A DNA stretch of 64,000 nucleotides from Bos javanicus (taxonomy: Eukaryota; Chordata; Mammalia; Artiodactyla; Bovidae): assembly GCF_032452875.1 (NCBI RefSeq), contig NC_083885.1, positions 31,537,925-31,601,924 of the forward strand, read 5' to 3'. The notes below the pieces were generated by a model. It was not told the DNA's origin. It worked only from the letters and a program-made list of their open reading frames with translations, and did no database searches. Shown piece by piece: positions 22,975-33,944 of the stretch; position 1 is the first letter of the stretch; each line of letters opens with the position of its first letter. The translations under genes and the position numbers were made by a program.

Positions 22975-23192
22975 TGTCTGACTCTGCGACCCCATGAACC
23001 ACAGCACGCCAGGCCTCCCTGTCCATCACCAGCTCCTGGAGTCCACCCAAACCCATGTCCATTGAGTCAGTGATGCCATCCAGCCATCTCATCCTCTGTC
23101 GTCCCCTTCTCCTCCTGCCCTCAATCTTTCCCAGCATCAGAGTATTTTCCAATGAGTCAGCTCTTTGCATCAGATGGCCAAAGTATTATCTT

Positions 23193-24062
23193 AAAATACC
23201 ACAAAATGCTAGCATAGAGAGCAAAGGGCTATATTTGTGATCTTCCATGACTTGTGTAATGCAAAAAAGATCCTCATGAGTAAGTGTCTTTCTAGTTATT
23301 TTAGTCAGAAAGATGGTTTACATCTGATCAGCTTTGTAACTAGCCAGAAAAAAATCCTCAGACACTGTGATACTGGTTCTATTTTGTGCCTGAGCAGGCT
23401 AATTTGTCAAGGACAATCAATTTGGTCACTGAAGAGAAACAGGGCATGTCTAAGAATGACTCTAAATATATTTGTACTTCAGAGCTTATACCTGTCAAAT
23501 GGGATATTCTTTATAGTCAACTCATTGTTGCTCTGACTTAAATTCTTTCCACAGTGGAACAAAAGTAGAGTAATTTTGAAAGTGGCATTTTAAATGAAGC
23601 TATTTATTTATACTTTACACTATATTATTTATTGTGTTTGGAAACAAAAAAGAATCACATGATATTTTTTAAAAAGACTGTAATGTTTTCTGTGAAAAAA
23701 TACATTGACTACAGCAATAAAACTTCATGGCTAGAATGATGAAAATCTGAATTGTACAAATATGTGCAATGCACAGGAGCAAGACACAGTGGAAAAAACA
23801 TCAATCTCCAAGAATTTCAAAGGTCACAGTCATGGTCATATCTAGGTATTGCCATACACTAAGACCTAGGAGAGGCTTCTCCATTGTTCAGTGAGAGGAC
23901 TGTACCTGAATGACCTCACTCTAAATTCCTCCAGATTTGAGTTTATTAACTGTATTTTTAAAAATATATGTAGATGAGTGCTTAATATATGCTTATTTTA
24001 TTATAGGAATTTTCTCTAAGGAGTGAAACAAGAAGTTCTTTTACATTATATATATATATACA
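23193..24062. other. Anonymous DNA
   Basis: The 99-codon frame at 23237-23536 has no recognisable domain. A (TA)n run lies at 24046-24060. No named repeat. Confidence 0.4.
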
Positions 24063-24216
24063 GGTGAAAGTGAAAGTCACTCAGTCACGTCTGACTCTTT
24101 GTGACCCCATGGACTATGCAGTTTATGCAATTCTCCAGGCCAGAATACTGGAGTGAGTTGCCTTTTCCTTCTCCAGGGGATCTTCCCAATGCAGGGATTG
24201 AACCCAGGTCTCCCAT
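24063..24216 (-). mobile_element. Bov-tA SINE lacking most of the head
   Basis: A minus-strand copy from the (CTTTCA)-type tail and 'CACTCAGTCACGTCTGAC' to 'GGATTGAACCCAGGTCTCCC', where it breaks off into AT-rich sequence. The A-box part of the tRNA-like head is missing. Confidence 0.92.
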
Positions 24217-24691
24217 ACATATATATGTTTGTACATATATGTATCAGATCAGATCAGTCGCTCAGTCGTGTCCGACTCTTTGCGACCCCATGAATCGCAG
24301 CACGCCAGGCCTCCCTGTCCATCACCAACTCCCGGAGTTCACTCAGACTCATGTCCATCGAGTCAGTGATGCCATCCAGCCATCGCATCCTCTGTCGTCC
24401 CCTTCTCCTCCTGCCCCCAATCCCTCCCAGCATCAGAGTCTTTTCCAATGAGTCAACTCTTCGCATGAGGTGGCCAAAGTATTGGAGTTTCAGCTTTAGC
24501 ATCATTCTTTCCAATGAAATCCCAGGGCTGATCTCCTTCAGAATGGACTGGTTGGATCTCCTTGCAGTCCAAGGGACTCTCAAGAGTCTTCTCCAACACC
24601 ACAGTTCAAAAGCATCAATTCTTCAGTGCTCAGCCTTCTTCACAGTCCAACTCTCACATCCATTCCTGACCACAGGAAAAACCATAGCCTT

Positions 24692-24857
24692 GACTAGACG
24701 AACCTTTGTTGGCAAAGTAATGTCTCTGCTTCTAAATATGCTATCTAGGTTGGTCATAACTTTCCTTCCAAGGAGACTAGATGAACCTTTGTTGGCAAAG
24801 TAATGTCTCTGCTTTTGAATATGCTATCTAGGTTGGTCATAACTTTCCTTCCAAGGA
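24692..24857 (-). repeat. 83-bp tandem duplication inside BovB
   Basis: Units 24692-24774 and 24775-24857 differ at about three positions (AGACG/AGATG, TCTAAA/TTTGAA). Other BovB copies in the window contain this segment once. It disrupts the C-terminal RT frame. Confidence 0.95.
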
Positions 24858-25218
24858 GTAAGTGACTTTTAATTTCATGGCTGCAGTCACCATCTGTAGT
24901 GATTTTGGAGCCCAGAAAAATAAAGTCTGACACTGTTTCCACTGTTTCCCCATCTATTTCCCATGAAGTGGTGGGACCAGATGCCATGATCTTTGTTTTC
25001 TGAATGTTGAGTTTTAAGCCAACTTTTTCACTCTCCACTTTCACCTTCATCAATAGGCTTTCGAGTTCCTCTTCACTTTCTGCCATAAGGGTGGTGTCAT
25101 GTGCATATCTGAGGTTATTGACATTTCTCCTGGCAATCTTGATTCCAGTTTGTGTTTCTTCCAGTCCAGCGTTTCTCATGATGTACTCTGCATATAAGTT
25201 AAATAAACAGGGTGACAA
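24754..25218 (-). pseudogene. BovB reverse-transcriptase remnant with mutated catalytic motif
   Basis: A 154-codon minus frame starts in motif B ('SPCLFNLYAEYIMRNAGL') and includes the catalytic region, which reads YAHD (antisense 25096-25107) instead of YADD. One of the two metal-binding aspartates is thus replaced by histidine. The 3' end of the frame is cut off by the 83-bp duplication. It is non-functional on both counts. Confidence 0.93.
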
Positions 25219-25437
25219 TATACAGCCTTGATGAACTCCTTTTCCTATTTGGAATCAGTCTGTTGTTCCATGTCCAGTTCTAACTGTTGCTTCCTGACCT
25301 GCATACAAATTTCTCAAGAGCCGATCAGGTGGTCTGGTATTCCCATCTCTTTCAGAATTTTTACAGTTTGTTGTGATCCACACAGTCAAAGGCTTTGGCA
25401 TAGTCAATAAAGCAGAAATAGATGTTATGTACATATA

Positions 25438-26345
25438 AATATGTGTTAGCATACTAGAAAGAATTAACTGGGAAAAGGAAATTACAAGATTTTGAGAATG
25501 TATTGATAAAGACAGTATTGAAACATATGTAGAAAAGTCTAAGTTATGCTACAAAGGATAATGCATTACCTTGAGGGTTTAACCACCCTTAGGTAAAACA
25601 AAAAATTGAATAGACAGGGTTGAGGTAAGCTGAAAGAAGAAAAGCCTATATTAAGGGCAAACTTGGGAAAAGCTTTCATTTAATTCAGAAACAACAAGTC
25701 AGAGATGATTCTTTGGAAAAGGAATAAATATTGTGATCTCACTTTCTTCTTCTCTCCCTTAATCTTCTGCCATGGCTCCCAACAGACTGAGGCCAATGGG
25801 AAGCCAGAGTGCAAAGGAGTCCCACAGATAAACTCTACACCTAGTAGGGTAGAGTGAGTGGGTGGGGGACGCATAGAACAGATTGGAGAAGGGTGGGTAG
25901 GCGGTCTGCAGTGACAGAAGTGCTGGAGTGCTGCGCTGGCTTTGTTTGCATTTAAGCAAAATATCCGAACAGATGACTGTTGCACTGGATCAATGTCTTC
26001 TTCTTGACGAATTGTCTTTGTGTGTATATTAATCTATTAGGTAAAGTTTGTCTTGATGAAGAAAGAGGTACATGCATTGTGTTTCAAAAAAAGGTAAAGA
26101 CTACTACGAATGCACACATATAAACTTCCTAGGGCCTTCCGTAGACCTAGTACCTACATCATGCTTGGACATAACAAATACAAGCACACACATCACGTAC
26201 ATAGATACCAATACACTTGAAACCATGACTCTAAGTTTTGTGACCCTAATGATAATGGGTACTAGTTCTTACAACTCACGGTATGGAAATGTACATTCCA
26301 AACTCCCCAGGAGCCTAAGCTCTGCTTTCGCTTGTGTGTGCCTGT
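25438..26345. other. Anonymous DNA with one member of an unclassified repeat
   Basis: The segment at about 25690-25980 ('CCAATGGGAAGCCAGAG', 'AGATTGGAGAAGGGTGG') resembles the sequences at 44684-45140 and 52222-52615 and is probably the same old mammalian repeat. The antisense frames at 25680-25985 are not convincing genes. Confidence 0.5.
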
Positions 26346-26490
26346 GGGCTCAGTCGCTCAGTCATGTCCGACTCTCTGTGATCTCATAGACTGCAGCCCC
26401 ACAGGCTGCTTCAACCCAGGGATCAAATTCGCATCTCCTGAGTCTCCTGCTTTGGCAGGCAAATTCTTTACCCCTGAGCCGCCTGGGATG
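26346..26490 (-). mobile_element. Bov-tA SINE with internal deletion
   Basis: A minus-strand copy, 'CGCTCAGTCATGTCCGAC' to 'CTTTACCCCTGAGCCGCC'. The body middle (the 'GAATACTGGAGTGGG' region) is missing. Confidence 0.92.
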
Positions 26491-26504
26491 CTTGCCTTTA
26501 GGTT

Positions 26505-26610
26505 ACCTGAATCTAAGTCTACTTTTGCCACCTGGGATTATACATATGTCCTTGGCCAAGTTACTAAACTTCTGTAAGCCTCAGCTACCTTATGTATAAG
26601 TTAGGCATTT
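26505..26610 (-). repeat. MIR SINE fragment (old)
   Basis: 'GTCCTTGGCCAAGTTACTAAAC' (in part) followed by 'AAGCCTCAGCTACCTTATG' follows the antisense MIR order at low identity. Confidence 0.6.
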
Positions 26611-27520
26611 TTGATTACCCTAATTGATTTAGGGGTGGGTGTGGGAAGGAATGACACACACACAAAAATGGTAAAGAGCCTAGCGTGACTCAGTTCAAAG
26701 GATGCTTGATTAGTTAGCATAAAAGTAGTAACAGTACTTCTCCTTCTCATTTTACTCTTCTTATTTGTACAAATAACACTGCTATTACTTTGTGTAAGGA
26801 AATTTGCTAAAGTTTTAGCCATGGATGTTGACTCTACCTTTATAATTGTAAACACTTACTTAAAAGTTACATAAGGCATTCTCTCTCCCTATTTGATTTT
26901 ATGGAAATCTGGCACACAGTTGAAATGGAAATAACATGGGAATTCCACATGCTTGTCTCCGACTGAATAACATAGCTTCTTAGAATGGATTATACCAACT
27001 CAAACAATTTCCTTTATATGTTGCTTGCCTTAAAAACTGAAGGAAAAAAATATCTTCATGGACCACTTTGTGCCTTTGTTTCCTTACTTGAAACTTCCAA
27101 GGTGACCTAAACAGGAGTATTTGAACGATCTACACCTCTTTCACCAGGGAACATTTTCTCTTTTTTTGGTGTTTATCCTAGAATGATGAATAAGAACAGG
27201 AATATTTGTCAAGTACCAGAGTTGAGATTCCCCATTTAAAAATGAAGTCAAATAATATAGCAGTGACAAATTCTATATAAGCCAATGTGATGGGGGACAT
27301 TGACTATTTACTTAAAGAGCAGAGAGATCTGAGGCCTGAATTTCTGTTACAGCTTATTAAACTGGCAGTTAATGAGGTTGTATAGATTTATGTATATATT
27401 TAAAATATGGCAATATAGTGTCAGAGCTTGACATGATACACCTAATTCAATTAAGGGAAGAACTGCTTTTCCTCTCTACTTTCATTTATTTATGAAGAAA
27501 AGGAACTAACAATTGAATTC
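26611..27520. other. Anonymous AT-rich DNA
   Basis: No gene or named repeat is recognised. Confidence 0.4.

Positions 27521-27545
<25 letters not shown>
27521..27545. repeat. (CA)n microsatellite
   Basis: Twelve perfect CA units immediately left of a SINE. Confidence 0.95.
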
Positions 27546-27549
<4 letters not shown>

Positions 27550-27553
<4 letters not shown>

Positions 27554-27756
27554 CTTCTCTGGTGGCTCAGTTGGTAAAGAATCCACCTGCAACACAGGAG
27601 ACTCGGGTTTGATTCCTGAGTCAGGAAGGTCCCCTGGAGAAGCACATAACAACATTCCAGTATTCTTGCCTAGAGAATTCCATGGACAGAGGAACCTGGT
27701 GGGCTAAAGCCCATAGGGTCACAAAGAGTCAGACATGGCTGAAGGGACTTAGAATG
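27550..27756 (+). mobile_element. Bov-tA SINE
   Basis: A plus-strand head ('CTTCTCTGGTGGCTCAG') and body ending 'GACATGGCTGAAGGGAC'. The flanks CACACATAT at 27541-27549 and 27757-27765 are the likely target-site duplication, so the insertion lies in the edge of the CA repeat. Confidence 0.94.
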
Positions 27757-27765
27757 CACACATAT

Positions 27766-28684
27766 CAACCACAACGATAGCAACTTTATATATAAAATTT
27801 TGCTTTAGGATTTAAGTGAATAGGTAGGTGAGGGACGTGCCACTAAAGATAATGTCTTTGATGTGTGTCTCAGAATATTATGAACAGTCATCAATATGAC
27901 AGGAGGTACTTTCTGCAATCTAATAGCTTTACTAATTAAAGATTGCAGGCAAAGCAGTAATTATTAATCTTTCTAGGAGACAGTGTAGAAGCTTCACTAA
28001 ATTCCATAGGTGGGTCTCATTGGACCTGTAGATGAGACAAAAATGGGGAACACTGGACACCCACCTTTTCAAACCTTTTTTTTTCCTCCCATAAAAGGAG
28101 CCTTCTTCAAAGTATACTTAAATATCCTGCACTTCCCACTACAACTTAACACCACTGCTTTCATTAGAAGGTCATAGAATATGTGTTAGACACACATGGG
28201 TTCAAATCTAAATTCCACTACTTAGTAGTTGCATGAACAAAGTGGATGAAATTAAACTCACTGTGTCTATTTTCTAATCTGTGACCATGGATAAAACTGC
28301 CTCAGAGGATACTTGAGAAATTTAACAAGTAACAAGAAAAACTGCAACCATATCTAGCATTATACATTTCAGAACTATTTCCAAACGAAATCATCACAAA
28401 AGGTAAGGTAACCTCTGGATTCACCAGGATGGAATAGTTACATTCTTAGGCCTTCTCCTTTACAACTAAAGTACCCTGGGAATAACAACAGCCATGAGTA
28501 GACAAACTCTGAAAGGTGGAAAGAAGGTTGGTTGGTTGCCTAAAGAAATTGAACCTTGAACTATACACTTCAGTGACTCCCCCAGATTTACTATGGCTAT
28601 TTTATGACACACAGAGGGAGTTGCAGAAGACACTAACCCTGAACCACTAATAGGATCAGATCAATAAAACTCTAAATAAAATAC
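27766..28684. other. Anonymous DNA with an old MIR piece
   Basis: At about 28185-28370, 'CACATGGGTTCAAATCTAAATTC' (in part), 'TGAACAAAGTGGATGAAATT' and 'TATTTTCTAATCTGTGACC' follow antisense MIR order. The rest is unrecognised. Confidence 0.5.
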
Positions 28685-28685
28685 T

Positions 28686-29340
28686 TTTTTTTTTTTTTTT
28701 GCTCAAGCCTTACAATGGGAAAAAGTGGGGGCTAAAAAAGAAGGCCTTCTTTCTGTGGTTATTGTTGCAATACATGCTCAATGGCCATCAAATACCAGTG
28801 GAAAACCTGCACTTGGACCAAGTGAAGAGTTTATTTTCACCCCATCCCACCTCAACCTTCAGAAAATTGCAGCAATGTTTCTTTTCCCCAACCCAGTGAT
28901 ACCAGTAGGACCAAGTGTGGATCTGATCTATTCCTTGCCCACCAAGAGCAGGTGGTTGCATCCCAATCCTTCTTTTGAGACGGTGACAGTGAGGCTGAGC
29001 AGACAGCAGAACTCCCATCACTACATGATGGTAGCAGCTGATGCTCTGTTTTCACTACCAGGAGAGTCATAGTCTGTAGCATGGAAAGCTGACCCACGTA
29101 AGCATTGACAAGTCTGAAGGAAATGGAGCATCCTCCTCCCATCAAATATCATCAAGAAAGGACAAAAGTGATAGAAGGTGTGGCTATATTTGCCACTCCT
29201 CTTTACCCTCTCCTTTCCTTTGCTGTGGATCCCAGCAGGGACCTGAGTTTCTATCATGATTCTGCAGTAGAAGTGGTAAGAGTCAGCCAGCCCTGCATGT
29301 CTACCTTAGCTAATGACAGGGATCCTGTCTAGAAATGTAA
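28686..29340 (-). other. GC-richer island with poly-T edge; possible minus-strand retrocopy
   Basis: A pure T tract at 28684-28700 is followed by about 640 bp that are richer in G and C than their surroundings. On the minus strand this would be a body followed by an A-tail, as in a processed retrocopy, with an AATAAA about 135 bp inside. Several frames of 66-115 codons cross it on both strands, but I recognise no protein. No matching flanking duplication was found. An unnamed LTR or DNA-transposon fragment is the alternative. Confidence 0.3.
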
Positions 29341-29955
29341 ATTATTTATTTTCAAAAGAGAGGACAACATCCTAGATCAAATATTGGCAGAATAATGTTC
29401 TTCATTAACAAATATAGTTGCATAACTTAGGAGTTCTTATGTCAGATCCACAGACACATAAAACTGTATTAAAAATTGGGGTTTTTAACAGTAAAATGTG
29501 ATCTCAACTCACATTATATAAGAAAAATTAAAAGCTAAAACTATAAAGCTCCTAGTACAATAAGTGTAGAATAACTAATATTATGAGTTTGAGCTAGGCA
29601 AACATTCTTTAGCTAGGACATAAAGAACTCTATATAGTAAACTAAAAAAGTACATTGGACTTGATCAAATCTTAAAACTTCTGCTCACCAAACATGTCAT
29701 AAGGAAAATGGAAAGACAAGACATAAATGGGAGGAATATATTCATGATCCCTAAATATGACAAAGGATTTACATACAGAATATATTAAACACTCTCACAA
29801 CTAAGTAATAAAAAGTTGAATGAAAAATTAAAAAATACACAAAGATCTAGAACAGATATTTTCCAGAAGAAGATACACAAATGGACAATAAGTGCATGAT
29901 AATGTGCCCAATACGGTTAGGACACGTTTTCATCTATTTAATTTAATTTATCATC

Positions 29956-30228
29956 TGCTGCTTCTGCTAAGTCGCTTCAGTCGTGTCAGACTCTGTGCGA
30001 CCCCATTGACAGCAGCCCACCAGGCTCCCCTGTCCCTGGGATTCTCCAGGCAAGAACACTGGAGTGGGTTGCCATTTCCTTCTCCAATGCATGAAAGTGA
30101 AAAGTGAAAGTGAAGTCGCTCAGTTGTGTCCGACTCTTAGTGACCCCATGGACTGCAGCCTACCAGGCTCCTCCATCCGTGGGATTTTCCAGACAAGAGT
30201 ACTGGAGAGGGGTGCCATTGCCTTCTCC
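29956..30228 (-). mobile_element. Bov-A2 SINE, dimer
   Basis: A minus-strand dimer. The (AGC)n tail is seen as GCTGCTTCTGCT at its left. A perfect 11-bp duplication, AATTTATCATC, of the old L1 lies at 29945-29955 and 30229-30239. Confidence 0.97.
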
Positions 30229-30496
30229 AATTTATCATCAGATAAGCTAAAATTGCAAATAAAAAACACAATGAGATATCACCTGACACCTGCCCAAAAG
30301 ACCAAGCATAACAAACGTTGGCAAGAATGTGGAGAAAAGTGAACCCTTGTTCACTGTTGGTGGGAATGTAAATTGATGCAGCCACTGTATTAAAAAGTAT
30401 GAAGGTGGCTCAGAAAACTAAAACTAGAACTACTATATGACTCAGAAATTCCATTCTTAGGTGTATACCTAAAAAAAACAAAAACACTAGTTCACA

Positions 30497-31602
30497 GCAG
30501 TTCAGTTCAGTTCAATCATTCAGTCGTGTCTGACTCCTTGTGATCTCAGACTGTGGCACGCGAGGCTTACTTGTGCATCACTAACTCCCAGAGCTTGCTC
30601 AAACTCATGTCCATCAAGTTGGCAATGCCATCCAACCATCTCATCCTCTGTCATCCCCTTCTCCTCCTTCATTCAATCTTTCCCAGCATCAGGGTATTTT
30701 CAAATGAGTCAGTTCTTCGCATCAAGTGGTCAAAGTATTGGAGCTTCAACCTTAGCATCAGTCCTTCCAATGAATATTCAGGACCGATTTCCTTTAGGAT
30801 GGACTGGGTGGATCTCCTTGCAGTCCAAGGGACTCTCAAGAGTCTTCTCCAACACCACAGTTCAAAAGCATCAATTCTTCAGCGCTCAGCTTTCTTTATA
30901 GTCCAACTTTCACATCCATACATGAATGACTACTAGAAAAACCATAGCTCTGACTAGACAGATCCCTGTTTGCAAAGTAATGTCTCTGCTTTTTAATATG
31001 CTGTCTAGGTTTGTCATAGCTTTTCTTCCAATGAGCAAGTGTCTTTTAATTTCATGGCTGCAGTCACCATCTGCAGTGATTTTGGAGCCCAAGAAAATAG
31101 TCTCTCACTGTTTCCATTGTTTCCCCCTCTATTTGACATGAAGTGTTGGGACCAGATGCTATGATCTTAGTTTTCTGAATGTTGAGTTTTAAGCCAACTT
31201 TTTCACCCTGCTCTTTCAATTTCATCAAGAGGCTCTTTAGTTCTTCTTCACTTTCTGCCATAAGTGTGGTGTCATCTGCAAATTGAGGTTATTGATATTT
31301 CTCCCAGGAATCTTGATTCCAGCTTGTGCTTCACCCAGCATGGAATTTCACATGATGTAATCTGCATAGAAGTTACATAAGAAGGGTGACAGTATACAGC
31401 CTTGATGTTCTCCTTCCCAATTTGGAACCAGTCCACTGATCCATGTCCCATTCTCACTGTTGCTTCTTGACCAGAATTCAAATTTCTCAGGAGACAGGTA
31501 AAGTGGTCTGGTATTCCCATCTCTTTAAGAATTTTCCACAGTTTCTTGTGTTCCACACAGTCAAAGGCTTTGGAGTAGTCAATAAAGCCATAGATGTTTT
31601 AA
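30497..31602 (-). mobile_element. BovB LINE 3' half, inserted in old L1
   Basis: A minus-strand copy from a (TGAAC)n tail (30497-30513) back to RT motif A ('CAAAGGCTTTGGAGTAGTC' antisense). The flanks GTTCACAGCA (about 30488) and GTACATGGCA (about 31610) both align to the same L1 position, an eroded target-site duplication. Frame fragments at 31064-31261 and 31272-31556 are broken RT. The YADD region at about 31268 is disrupted. Confidence 0.95.
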
Positions 31603-32381
31603 CAACAGAAGTACATGGCATTATTCACAATTACCAAGATGAAAGCAATCTAATTGTCCAACAATAGATGACACTTTGCCAAAATAATTACTCATTATGT
31701 TTAGATTTAAATCCACATTTACTTTCTATCTGTGATTGTGGCTTTCATACAGTCAGCCCTCTGAAGGACAAGGATAAGAGGCTTATGGAAGCTTCCTTAT
31801 GGGAGAGACTGACCATGGGGGAAACTGGGTCTTGTTCTGATGGGCAGGGCAATCCTCAGTAAATCTTTAATCCAATTTTCTCTTGATGGGTGGGGCTGTG
31901 TTCCCACCCAGTTATTTGACTGGAGACCAAACTATGGTGGAGATAATGAAGATAATGACCACCTCCTTCAAAAGGTCCCCTGGAGCCAAACCAGAGTCAC
32001 TGAAAACTAATCAAACTGTTCACATGCACCACAGCCTTGTCTAACTCAGTGAAACTATAAGCCATGCTATGTAGGGCCACCCAAGATGGACTGGTCATAG
32101 TGGAAGTTTCTGACAAAACACAGCCCACTGGAGAAGAGAATGGCAAAGCACTTCAGTATTCATCCCTTGAGAACCCCATGAACAAAATGTAAAGGCAAAA
32201 AAAACTGACACTGAAAGATGAACTCCCCAGGCCAGTAAGTGTTCAATATGCTACTGAAGAAGAATAGAGAAATAACTCCAGAAAGAATGAAGAGATGGAG
32301 TCAAAGCGAAAACAATGCCCAGTTGTGGATGTGACTGGTGATGAAAATAAAGTCTGATGCTGTAAAGAGCAATATTGCATA

Positions 32382-33113
32382 GGAACTTGGAATGTTAGGT
32401 CCATCAATCAAGGTAAATTAGAAGTGGTCAAGCAGGAGATGGTAAGAGTGAGCATCAACATTTTAGGAATTGGTGAAATAAAATGGACTGGATGGGTGAA
32501 TTTAATTCAGATGACCATTATATCTACTATTGTGGGCAAGAATACCTTAGAAGAATGAAGTAGTCATCATAGTCTACAAAAAAGTAAAAAATGCAGTACG
32601 TGGGTGCAATCTCAAAAATGATAGAATGATCTCTGTTCGTTTCAAAGGCAAACCATTCAATATCACTGCAATCTAAGTCTATACCCCAACTAGTAATGGT
32701 GATGAAGCTGAAGTTGAATGGTTCTATAAAGACCTACAATACCTTCTAGAACTAACACCCAAAACAGATGTCCTATTCATCACAGAGGACTGGAATACAA
32801 AAGTAGAAGTCAAGAGATACCTGGAATAACAGGTAAATTTGGCCTTAGAGTACAAAATGAAGCAGGGCAAAGGCTAACAGAGATTTGCCAAGAGAATGCA
32901 CAGGTCATAGTAAACACTGTCTTCCAACAACACAAGAGAAGACTCTACACATGGACATCACCAGATGGTCAATAATGAAATCAGATTGATTATATTCTTT
33001 GCATCCAAAGATGGAGAAGCTTTATACAGTCAGCAAAAAAAAGACAGGGATCTGACTGTGGCTCAGACCATGAACTCCTTATTGCCAAATTCAGACTTAA
33101 ATTGAAGAAAGTA
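32382..33113 (+). pseudogene. BovB endonuclease domain remnant
   Basis: By frame-by-frame reading, 32382 onward gives GTWNVRSINQGKLEVVKQEM, the N-terminal motif of the RTE endonuclease (the Asn is a metal-binding position in this family). The far end at 33063-33113 gives SDHELLIAKFRLKLKKV, with the conserved SDH catalytic motif. Between them the frame changes and stops occur, for example a TAA codon after 'FNITAI' near 32675. Both ends of the domain survive while the middle is broken. Confidence 0.85.
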
Positions 33114-33302
33114 GGGAATACCACTAGACCATTCAGGTGTGACTTAAATCCCTTACAATTATACAGTGGAAGTGACAAACAGATTCAGGGGATTAGATCT
33201 GATAGAGTGCCTGAAGAACCCTGGACAGAGGTTTTTGACATTGTACAGTAGGCAGGGATCAAGACCATCCCTAAGAAAAAGAAATGCAAAAGGGCAAAAT
33301 GT

Positions 33303-33944
33303 TTGTCTGAGGAGGCCTTACAAGTAGCTGAGAAAAGAAGAGAAGCGAAAGGCAAAGGAGAAAAGGAAAGATATACCCAATTGAATGCAGAGTTCCAAAG
33401 AATAGCAAGGAGAGATAAGAAAGCCTTCCTCAGTGATCAATGCAAAGAAATAGAGGAAAACAATATAATGGGAGAGACTAGAGATCTCTTTAAGATAATT
33501 AGAGACACCAAGGGAATATTTCATGCAAAGATGGGCTCGATAAAGGACAGAAATGGTATGGACCTAACAGAAGCAGAAGATATTAAGAAGAGGTGGCAAG
33601 AATACACAGAACTATACAAAAGAGACCTTCATGACCCAGATAACCATGATGGTGTGATCATTCACCTAGAGACAGACATCCTGGAATACGAAGTCAAGTG
33701 GGCCTTAGGAAGCATCACTACGAACAAAGCAAGTGGAGGCTATGGAATTCCAGGTGAGCTATTTCAAATCCTAAAAGATGATGCTGTGAAAGAGCTACAG
33801 TCAACATGCCAGCAAATCTGGAAAACTCAGCAGTGGCCACAGGACTGGAAAAGGTCACTTTTCTTTCCAATCCCAAAGAAGGCCAATATCAAAGAAGTTC
33901 AAAGTACCGCACAATTGCACTCATCTCACATTCTAGCAAAGTAA
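33303..33944 (+). pseudogene. BovB linker and N-terminal RT remnant
   Basis: A 213-codon open frame covers the lysine/glutamate-rich linker ('KRREAKGKGEKERY'), the 'GSIKDRNGMDLTEAEDIKKRW' block and the start of the RT domain ('NKASGGYGIPGELFQILKDD', 'QQWPQDWKRSLFFPIPKK'). It ends at a stop near 33944. Downstream, the YADD motif survives at 34407-34418, but the codon before it is a TGA stop where other copies have Arg. Confidence 0.93.

Larger units (their letters stand above)
22170..23183 (-). mobile_element. BovB LINE 3' end split by an L1_BT insertion
   Basis: The tail end (22170-22204, 'CAGTTCAGTTCAGTCGCTTGG') and the rest (22975-23183, 'GACCCCATGAACCACAGC' to 'GATGGCCAAAG') form one minus-strand BovB. 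A 9-bp duplication, TATTATCTT, flanks the pair at 22161-22169 and 23184-23192. The 770 bp between them are a later L1_BT. Confidence 0.95.
24240..25427 (-). mobile_element. BovB LINE, (TGATC)n-tailed, with internal duplication
   Basis: A minus-strand 1.2-kb copy. The tail repeats GATCA at about 24244-24256, and the element reaches back to motif A of the RT ('AAAGGCTTTGGCATAGTC' antisense near 25390). The flanks TGTACATATA at 24230-24239 and 25428-25437 are the likely target-site duplication. An 83-bp duplication inside is annotated separately. Confidence 0.97.
29465..31690 (+). mobile_element. Old L1 ORF2 3' part, split by Bov-A2 and BovB
   Basis: Blocks 29465-29944, 30240-30491 and 31612-31690 read in order as sense L1 ORF2 C-terminal sequence ('AACTATAAAGCTCCTAGTAC', 'GAGATATCACCTGACACCTG', 'TTCACTGTTGGTGGGAATG', 'GCATTATTCACAATTACC'). 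A Bov-A2 and a BovB were inserted into it, both antisense. Stops are frequent, as expected for an ancient copy. Confidence 0.88.

Noticed and set aside
24351..24803. 150-codon plus-strand frame
   Set aside because: It is the antisense of a BovB C-terminal region. Near-identical frames appear antisense to other BovB copies (for example 10579-10977, 30553-30936, 40054-40398, 42345-42734), so it is a shadow, not a conserved gene.
28725..29072. 115-codon frame as a possible gene
   Set aside because: Competing open frames exist on both strands over the same interval and no family is recognised. Kept only as a possible retrocopy island.
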